Positions 39,382 to 45,084 of a stretch of 45,084 nt of DNA are shown piece after piece. A program made the translations under genes and the position numbers. Source of the stretch: Nitrospinaceae bacterium (GTDB taxonomy: Bacteria > Nitrospinota > Nitrospinia > Nitrospinales > VA-1); NCBI GenBank assembly GCA_023271875.1, contig JALPWY010000010.1:1-45084 (forward strand), given 5' to 3'. A model generated the notes under the pieces. The model saw only the letters and a list, made by a program, of their open reading frames with translations, was not told the origin of the DNA and did not search any database. Position 1 is the stretch's first letter, and each line of letters opens with the position of its first letter.

Positions 39382-41334
39382 GTGAAAATACCTGAAAAAA
39401 AGTTTTCCATAACTACGCCCATTTATTATGTAAACGATGTACCCCACATTGGGCATGCCTACACAACAATAGCCGCTGATGTAATCGCCCGCTATAAAAG
39501 ATTGAGTGGCTATAAAGTTTTTTTTCTGACGGGCACGGATGAACATGGACAAAAAGTCCTTCAAGCAGCAAGGGATCTTGGTATAGAACCACAAGAGCAC
39601 GTTGACCAACTTCACAACCGATTCAAAGAGCTTTGGACGCGACTTAACATTTCTAATGATGATTTTATTCGTACCACTGAAAAGAGGCACCAAACTCTTG
39701 TAAGTGATATTCTGCAACAACTCTATGACCGCAAAGAAATTTATAAAGATAGTTACGAAGGCTGGTATTGCACACCGGATGAAAGGTTCTGGACGGAAAA
39801 GGACCTCGTTAATGGTAATTGCCCTGAATGCAAGCGTAAAGTTGAGAAGATTCAGGAACACAATTATTTTTTTAAAATGGGACAATATCAAGACTGGCTG
39901 AAGAAACATATCAAATCAAATGACAAGTTTATACAACCTACGTCACGCCGCAATGAGGTTCTTGGTTTTCTTGAAAAACCCCTTGGCGATCTATGCATCT
40001 CGAGACCGAAAGAAAGGCTTCCCTGGGGAATCCCCCTCCCCTTCGATGAAGGCTACGTAACTTATGTTTGGTTTGATGCCCTCATCAATTATATTTCAGC
40101 ACATGGTCCACTAGAGAAAATAGGGTCTACTGGCTTCTGGCCAGTTAATCATCACTTGCTAGGAAAAGATATCCTCACAACACACGCTGTTTACTGGTCA
40201 ACCATGCTCAAGGCAATTGGATTCGATCCAGCGCTCAATCTTTTTGCGCACGGGTGGTGGACAATAAATGGTCACAAAATGTCTAAATCGGTTGGAAATA
40301 CAGTGGAACCCAACTTACTCGTGGACCAGTTTGGCGTTGATGCGATCCGTTATTTTCTTCTTCGTGAAGTACCTTTTGGATTGGATGGAGATTTTTCGCA
40401 CAAAGCATTGATCGGTCGCATAAATAGTGATTTAGCCAATAACCTTGGAAACCTTCTCAATAGAACAATGAGCATGATCAAACGCTACCACGATCAAATG
40501 ATACCAGAACCAAAATCGCTGGATGAAGATACTGATCTCAAAAATGAGTTTCAAATGGGAATTGAAGCTGTGGAAAAACTATATGACGAGCTGGCTTACA
40601 GTAAAATTCTTGAGCGTATCTGGCTTTTGGTAGATGCAACAAATAAATACATCGACACGAATAGTCCTTGGAACCTCATGAAATCAGAAAGCGGTAAACA
40701 AAGATTAGCAACGGTGATGTACAATACAGCTGAATGCATCCGCTCGATTTCCATCCTTATCTATCCTTTTATGCCAAAAAGTGCAGAAACCATTATGGAA
40801 CAACTAGGCATTGAAAACTCAATAGAAGAACAAGGACTGGAATCTCTCAAAACCTGGGGAGGTATCAAATCAGGGGGGGAAATCCAGCCTGGTTTACAAT
40901 TATTTCCTCGCATAGCCGATGAAGATGCTGAGAAAATTCTCAACTCAATCGAATCACCTAATGACAAGGATCAAAAACCATCTTCACATACAGAAATAGA
41001 GGGCATATGTGATCAAGTACTCATAGATGATTTTATGAAAATTGACCTCCGAACAGGGAAAATTATTGAGGCAGAAAAGATTAAAAAATCCAAAAAACTT
41101 CTCAAACTAAAAGTTGATATTGGAGCCGAAGTAAGACAAGTCGTGGCAGGGATAGCAGAATGCTACGAACCAGATCAATTAATCAACCGTACTATTATCT
41201 TAGTTTCTAACCTAAAACCGGTAAAATTAATGGGTATAGAATCACAAGGCATGCTACTCGCCGCTAATAACAATGGCCAAGTCGTATTAGCAGGTTTCGA
41301 TCCAAAACCGAGTCAAGGAATTAGAGTAAGGTGA
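39382..41334 (+). CDS. metG: Methionyl-tRNA synthetase with C-terminal tRNA-binding domain
   Basis: A 650-residue class I synthetase that charges tRNA-Met. The HIGH motif is at 22-25 (VPHIGHAYTT), the zinc knuckle includes WYCTPDERF...CPECKRK, and KMSKS is at 299-303. The C-terminal part from about 550 is a Trbp111-like OB fold (MKIDLRTGKIIEAEKI, GIESQGMLLAA). The start is GTG 39382; no ATG upstream in frame fits, and the ribosome site is weak. Its TGA overlaps the GTG of the next gene by 4 bases (41331-41334), so the two are coupled. Confidence 0.96.
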   Translation: MKIPEKKFSITTPIYYVNDVPHIGHAYTTIAADVIARYKRLSGYKVFFLTGTDEHGQKVLQAARDLGIEPQEHVDQLHNRFKELWTRLNISNDDFIRTTEKRHQTLVSDILQQLYDRKEIYKDSYEGWYCTPDERFWTEKDLVNGNCPECKRKVEKIQEHNYFFKMGQYQDWLKKHIKSNDKFIQPTSRRNEVLGFLEKPLGDLCISRPKERLPWGIPLPFDEGYVTYVWFDALINYISAHGPLEKIGSTGFWPVNHHLLGKDILTTHAVYWSTMLKAIGFDPALNLFAHGWWTINGHKMSKSVGNTVEPNLLVDQFGVDAIRYFLLREVPFGLDGDFSHKALIGRINSDLANNLGNLLNRTMSMIKRYHDQMIPEPKSLDEDTDLKNEFQMGIEAVEKLYDELAYSKILERIWLLVDATNKYIDTNSPWNLMKSESGKQRLATVMYNTAECIRSISILIYPFMPKSAETIMEQLGIENSIEEQGLESLKTWGGIKSGGEIQPGLQLFPRIADEDAEKILNSIESPNDKDQKPSSHTEIEGICDQVLIDDFMKIDLRTGKIIEAEKIKKSKKLLKLKVDIGAEVRQVVAGIAECYEPDQLINRTIILVSNLKPVKLMGIESQGMLLAANNNGQVVLAGFDPKPSQGIRVR

Positions 41335-42722
41335 TAATAGATACACACGCTCACATAGATATGGATGCGTTTGATGATGACCGCTCTGAGGTTATACAAC
41401 GCGCTAAAGACAGTGGAGTTGATTACGTTCTTAATGTTGGATGCGATATCGAGAGTAGTTTGCGTTCAATGGAACTGGCAGAACGCTATGATTTTATATA
41501 CGCAACGGCCGGAGTACATCCACATGATGTAAAAAAAATAGATCATCAAACGTATGATCAACTTAAACAACTACTTGCCCATCCTAAAATGATCGCTCTT
41601 GGAGAAATTGGCCTCGATTTTTACAAAAACTATTCTCCTCCAGATCAACAGAGGGAGCATCTCCGCAAACAAGTTGAACTTTCACGTGAACTGAAAAAAC
41701 CAATTATTGTTCACTGTCGCGATGCTAACGAAGATGCCGTTGCTATACTTTCTGACTATTTCCCCAAAGATCCTTCCGCTCGCTCGGGAATTTTTCATTG
41801 TTTTTCAGGAAATCAAGAACTTGCAGATCGAGCACTTGAGATGGGTTTCTATATCTCTTTTTCCGGTTCGGTCACTTTCAAAAAGTCAGAAGAGCTTCGG
41901 GCCATTGCTAAGACAATTCCTGCGGATCGATTGTTTGTTGAAACCGATTGCCCATTTCTTGCTCCAGTACCAAAGCGTGGTAAACGAAACGAACCATCTT
42001 ATGTCATGCATACAGCCCAACTAATTGCTGATGTTCGCGGGGTTGATATAAAGGATATTCAACGCACCACCTCACTTAATTTTTTTGAATTATTTGGAAT
42101 CGGCAAGGAAGCTAAAACGGGGACCGTATCATACCAGATTCGCAACTCGTTATATCTAAATCTAACAACACGATGCACAGCCGATTGCTCGTTCTGCACT
42201 CGGCTGACTCGACCTGTAGTGCAAGGCTACAACCTAAAACTCGACCGCGAACCTACTGCCGAGGAAGTGTGGGATTCGATCGATGATTGTAAAAAATACG
42301 ATGAAATAGTTTTTTGTGGATATGGCGAGCCAACTTTGAGACTAGACACCATTAAAGAAGTCTCCAAGAAAATCAAAGAAGCTGGAGGAAAAGTTAGATT
42401 AAATACTAACGGACATGGCAATGTTATTAACAAGCGGAATATCCTTCCTGAACTAAAAGGATGGGTTGACTCAATATCTATCAGTCTTAACGCAGATACA
42501 GCGGAAGCATACGATAGAATCGTCCGGCCTTTGCCCGGCCTACGTGATGAAATATATGATAGAGTTAAGGAGTTTATTGCAGAAGCAAAGAAACATATCC
42601 CGGAGGTACAGGCGACTATAGTGACTCATCAAGAAGGAGTCGATGAAGAGATGTGCGAAGAGATATCTAAAAACAAGTTCGATGTTAAATATAGACCAAG
42701 ACGATATAATATCGTTGGATAG
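41331..42722 (+). CDS. TatD metal-dependent nuclease fused to a TatD-associated radical SAM domain
   Basis: 463 residues in two domains. Residues 1 to about 262 are a TatD-type DNase/hydrolase with all metal motifs: DTHAHID, GEIGLDFY, IVHCRD, FHCFSG and ETDCPFL. From about 270 to the end is a compact radical SAM domain: Cys282-x3-Cys286-x2-Cys289 (CTADCSFC) binds the [4Fe-4S] cluster, and FCGYGEP is a GGE-type SAM-binding motif. Stand-alone versions of this second domain are known as TatD-family-associated radical SAM proteins of unknown role. The GTG start overlaps the metG stop by 4 bases. Repair of oxidised nucleic acid or protein is possible but unsupported. Confidence 0.9.
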   Translation: MIIDTHAHIDMDAFDDDRSEVIQRAKDSGVDYVLNVGCDIESSLRSMELAERYDFIYATAGVHPHDVKKIDHQTYDQLKQLLAHPKMIALGEIGLDFYKNYSPPDQQREHLRKQVELSRELKKPIIVHCRDANEDAVAILSDYFPKDPSARSGIFHCFSGNQELADRALEMGFYISFSGSVTFKKSEELRAIAKTIPADRLFVETDCPFLAPVPKRGKRNEPSYVMHTAQLIADVRGVDIKDIQRTTSLNFFELFGIGKEAKTGTVSYQIRNSLYLNLTTRCTADCSFCTRLTRPVVQGYNLKLDREPTAEEVWDSIDDCKKYDEIVFCGYGEPTLRLDTIKEVSKKIKEAGGKVRLNTNGHGNVINKRNILPELKGWVDSISISLNADTAEAYDRIVRPLPGLRDEIYDRVKEFIAEAKKHIPEVQATIVTHQEGVDEEMCEEISKNKFDVKYRPRRYNIVG

Positions 42723-42808
42723 TTCGACTTAAACAAACTCACACATGGCAAGAGATAACATCAACTTATTAACTTACAATTGTTCGTAAATATTTTTTCT
42801 TTAAATCT

Positions 42809-43198
42809 ATGAATTGGATTTCAACGGGGGCGATTTTCAGCGGACTTAGTGTAATGCTCGGTGCAATGGGAGCCCATAGTTTAAAAAATATTCTAACTGA
42901 AAAAAACCTTAGCGCATTTCAAACAGCCACTGACTACATGGGTTACCATGGTCTAGCCTTAATCCTTGTTGGCATAGTTTCTTTGCAACTTAGCGATAAT
43001 GGTGCAAAAGCACTTAGGAAAGTTGGAATTCTTTTTTCCGTTGGAATATTGATGTTTTCAGGTAGTATTTACATCCTTATTTCTGATGGACCCCGTTTTT
43101 TTGGTCCGGCAACTCCGTTAGGTGGACTTTGTTTCATGTTAGGCTGGTTTATATTCGCCGGCGTGATTATTAAATATTTTAAAAGTAACCCTTCTTAA
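42809..43198 (+). CDS. DUF423 family inner-membrane protein
   Basis: A 129-residue protein with four hydrophobic helices and the family pattern: GLSVMLGAMGAHSL at the N-terminus, FQTATDYMGYHGLALI in the middle, and FFGPATPLGGLCFMLGW near the end. The function of DUF423 proteins (YgdD-like) is unknown. It sits 86 bases downstream of the tatD fusion on the same strand and converges with the next gene; the 72 bases between the convergent stops hold no clear terminator hairpin. Confidence 0.9.
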   Translation: MNWISTGAIFSGLSVMLGAMGAHSLKNILTEKNLSAFQTATDYMGYHGLALILVGIVSLQLSDNGAKALRKVGILFSVGILMFSGSIYILISDGPRFFGPATPLGGLCFMLGWFIFAGVIIKYFKSNPS

Positions 43199-43270
43199 AC
43201 ATTCCCTCAAACGTTCGCTCTCAAACTTTCACAAAATTCAATTTTATTTGTCGATCCCTAAAAAAAACTC

Positions 43271-44098
43271 TTAACTTCCTTCACCGCCTGGAAAAGTTGA
43301 GTTGTTTCTTTTTCTAAAATAAGATCGTAAAAGAATGGCTCCTATCAAAAAAAGGACCGCGCCCAGTGCTGGAATTACAGCCGTTCGTTCTTGAATGGAT
43401 CGAAAGTCAACTTCACCACTAATATCTCCAGTATAATGATTCAACATTTCGCCATATTCCACCAAAAGGTGCACAGGGTAGATAACAGCAGGGCTTCCCT
43501 TCTTGCGTTTAACGGCCACCTTTATGTTTTTTTCCTGTCCACCTCGAATCGTAACCCCCATCATTTGTACCAACTCGTCTGCTACGAGTCCTGGGGGTAA
43601 CAAGAGCATTAATCTAATATTTTTAAATGATGCAGAATTATTTTTCAGAAAAATATCTAGCAATGATTCATCACCATTTAAGGTCGTACTGATTTTCCCA
43701 TTGATAGCAGACTCCACCTGCTCGCGAAAATAAAATGAGCTCGTATGAATATACGTATAAGGTTGCATATGCAGATCAGTTTTATATTGAGTCATGATAA
43801 TAAGGGGGTATCGTCCGCTCCTTAACACCGGAGGATGATCATCATTTTCAAGAATAATTTTTTGACCTGTTTCAAGTTGGACAATCTTAGACATCATAGC
43901 CATAGTGTGATGAAAGTGAACCATTGGTTGGACATCATAAAGGGTCCTTTGCCCATTATTTTGTAAAGTCAAATGAATACGAACCTTGCCTTCTTCAGTC
44001 ACCAGAGTATTCGTGGCAATAACAAGCTGTTGGCCATCCGCCAAAACCAAAGGAATAAAATTAAACATAAACAACAAAAGAAAAATCACCTTTTTCAA
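43271..44098 (-). CDS. Exported, membrane-anchored beta-rich protein of unknown function
   Basis: 275 residues: a signal peptide (MKKVIFLLLFMFNFIPLVLA), two beta-rich segments (about 23-125 and 128-235) that look Ig-like, and a C-terminal membrane helix (about 242-260, ALGAVLFLIGAILLRSYF) followed by a basic tail RKRNN. This is the layout of a periplasm-facing receptor or scaffold with one C-terminal anchor. The first domain has His and Met residues (HFHHTMAMM near 56-64) that could bind copper or another metal. No family recognised. It is divergent from the slipin gene, 108 bases away. Confidence 0.7.
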   Translation of the reverse strand: MKKVIFLLLFMFNFIPLVLADGQQLVIATNTLVTEEGKVRIHLTLQNNGQRTLYDVQPMVHFHHTMAMMSKIVQLETGQKIILENDDHPPVLRSGRYPLIIMTQYKTDLHMQPYTYIHTSSFYFREQVESAINGKISTTLNGDESLLDIFLKNNSASFKNIRLMLLLPPGLVADELVQMMGVTIRGGQEKNIKVAVKRKKGSPAVIYPVHLLVEYGEMLNHYTGDISGEVDFRSIQERTAVIPALGAVLFLIGAILLRSYFRKRNNSTFPGGEGS

Positions 44099-44206
44099 AG
44101 CATCAGTACCATTAAAAATTAATCTAGAAGTATTGTTACGCTTTTCTGTTTATTAAAAGAAAAAACTGTTAACATTAAAACATAAAAACTATGTAGGAGG
44201 TGCTAA

Positions 44207-44974
44207 ATGGACGCTCCCATAATTATTTTAATCTTGCTTGGCCTGCTTCTTTTCAGCGCGTTCAATATTCTTAGAGAATATGAGCGTGGGGTTATCTTTA
44301 TGCTGGGTCGATACTGGAAGGTGAAGGGGCCAGGACTCATCATCGTTATTCCCGGTATTCAAAAAATGGTTAAGGTAAGCCTGCGCACAGTAGTCATGGA
44401 CGTCCCGCCACAAGACATCATCACTCGAGACAACGTAACAGTCAAGGTCAACGCAGTTATATACTTTCGCGTAATGGACCCGAAGAAAGCCATTATAGAA
44501 GTAGAAGATTATCTTTACGCAACATCTCAATTAGCACAAACTACACTGCGAAGTATTTTGGGTCAGAGTCAACTCGATGATCTTTTATCTAAACGAGACG
44601 AGATCAACTCCCAGTTACAAAAAGTGATAGACGAGCAAACTGAACCATGGGGAGTTAAAGTTGCTAATGTTGAGGTTAAAAATGTTGATCTACCTCAAGA
44701 AATGCAAAGAGCGATCGCCAAACAAGCTGAAGCTGAGCGGGAGCGACGTGCCAAAGTAATCAATGCTAAGGGTGAATTTGAAGCAGCGGAAAAACTAGGC
44801 CAAGCAGCAGATACCATAGGGCAACACCCGCCTGCATTACAATTAAGGTTCCTGCAAACAATTTTAGACATCTCGACTGATCGCAATACAACCACCTTCT
44901 TTCCACTCCCCATGGAACTGTTTGAGGGATTCTATAAACAGAGGAAACCTGAGAGTAACAGTCATGATGATTAA
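44207..44974 (+). CDS. Slipin (SPFH/stomatin/band 7 family membrane protein)
   Basis: 255 residues: an N-terminal hydrophobic anchor (about 4-19), then the SPFH/band 7 domain ([48 protein letters not shown]) and a helical coiled segment ([25 protein letters not shown], seen in pieces). Slipins form membrane microdomain scaffolds and often act with an NfeD-type protease. No NfeD gene is next to it. An ideal ribosome site TAGGAGGTG lies 6 bases before the ATG. Confidence 0.93.
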   Translation: MDAPIIILILLGLLLFSAFNILREYERGVIFMLGRYWKVKGPGLIIVIPGIQKMVKVSLRTVVMDVPPQDIITRDNVTVKVNAVIYFRVMDPKKAIIEVEDYLYATSQLAQTTLRSILGQSQLDDLLSKRDEINSQLQKVIDEQTEPWGVKVANVEVKNVDLPQEMQRAIAKQAEAERERRAKVINAKGEFEAAEKLGQAADTIGQHPPALQLRFLQTILDISTDRNTTTFFPLPMELFEGFYKQRKPESNSHDD

Positions 44975-44995
44975 AATGAGCTAAGCTTTAGATTG

Positions 44996-45084
44996 TCACT
45001 TACTTTCAAGCGAAAGCAAATGCAGTAGAACTTCACGCTGATCTGCTTTCATAAGTTTACAACCATGGAATTTCAAGCGATCAT
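44996..45084 (-). CDS. C-terminal end of an unknown protein (runs off the right edge)
   Basis: On the minus strand a frame entering from the right edge reads DRLKFHGCKLMKADQREVLL and ends at a TGA at 44996-44998. It converges on the slipin gene. Only about 28 codons are visible; an open frame of this length could be chance, but the composition is protein-like. No family can be named. Confidence 0.4.
   Translation of the reverse strand, partial: DRLKFHGCKLMKADQREVLLHLLSLESK

Overview
The window looks like chromosomal DNA of an AT-rich (roughly 40% GC by eye) Gram-negative bacterium. It is dense with housekeeping genes on both strands, has a TolC-like envelope protein and an mdlA/mdlB-like exporter pair, and carries only one small scar of mobile DNA. 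A stand-alone protochlorophyllide-reductase-type (PCP_red) domain protein with no photosynthesis genes, an EGY-like S2P protease and a TatD/radical-SAM fusion would fit a Nitrospinota/Nitrospirota-like lineage. That placement is a guess from gene content and was not computed.

Layout. 1-3.6 kb: the 5' end of an unknown minus-strand gene; a divergent Mrp-like P-loop ATPase followed by a zinc-ribbon/PCP_red protein; then, convergent, a minus-strand set mrp (DUF59 + ATPase) - DUF971 - small zinc-ribbon protein. mrp and DUF971 are translationally coupled and together make up the domain set of plant HCF101. 4-8.2 kb: parC-parE (type IIA topoisomerase). 8.2-12 kb, minus strand: topA-trmFO. 12.1-19.4 kb, minus strand: a TolC-like periplasmic protein preceded by a possible structured leader RNA, an S2P protease downstream of proA, and a heterodimeric ABC exporter pair with asymmetric ATP sites. 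19.4-20.1 kb: a ZIP metal transporter with a palindrome upstream. 20.4-29 kb, plus strand: manC, a UbiD-family decarboxylase overlapping uvrA, and a GT39-like membrane glycosyltransferase coupled to a short exported-protein gene that is broken by a one-base frameshift. 29.3-29.6 kb: a decayed IS3-family orfA. 29.7-36.4 kb, minus strand: a complete single-locus F-type ATP synthase operon (atpZ-B-E-F-H-A-G-D-C). 36.6 kb: a dicluster ferredoxin with unusual cysteine spacing. 37.4-42.7 kb, plus strand: holB-ricT-metG-(tatD::radical SAM), an order resembling the Bacillus holB/yaaT/metS/yabD region. 42.8-45 kb: a DUF423 membrane protein, a membrane-anchored exported protein of unknown function, a slipin, and the 3' end of one more minus-strand gene.

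How the genes work together. Three themes recur: Fe-S/metal handling (two Mrp-type ATPases, DUF971, PCP_red, ferredoxin, RicT, ZIP), DNA topology and repair (ParC/ParE, TopA, UvrA, HolB), and energy conservation (ATP synthase). The most interesting candidates are the Mrp-like/PCP_red pair, the TatD-radical SAM fusion, the multi-branched RNA-like element at 13146-13264, the two-hairpin leader in front of mrp, and the palindromic region upstream of holB. No rRNA, tRNA or CRISPR array was recognised.
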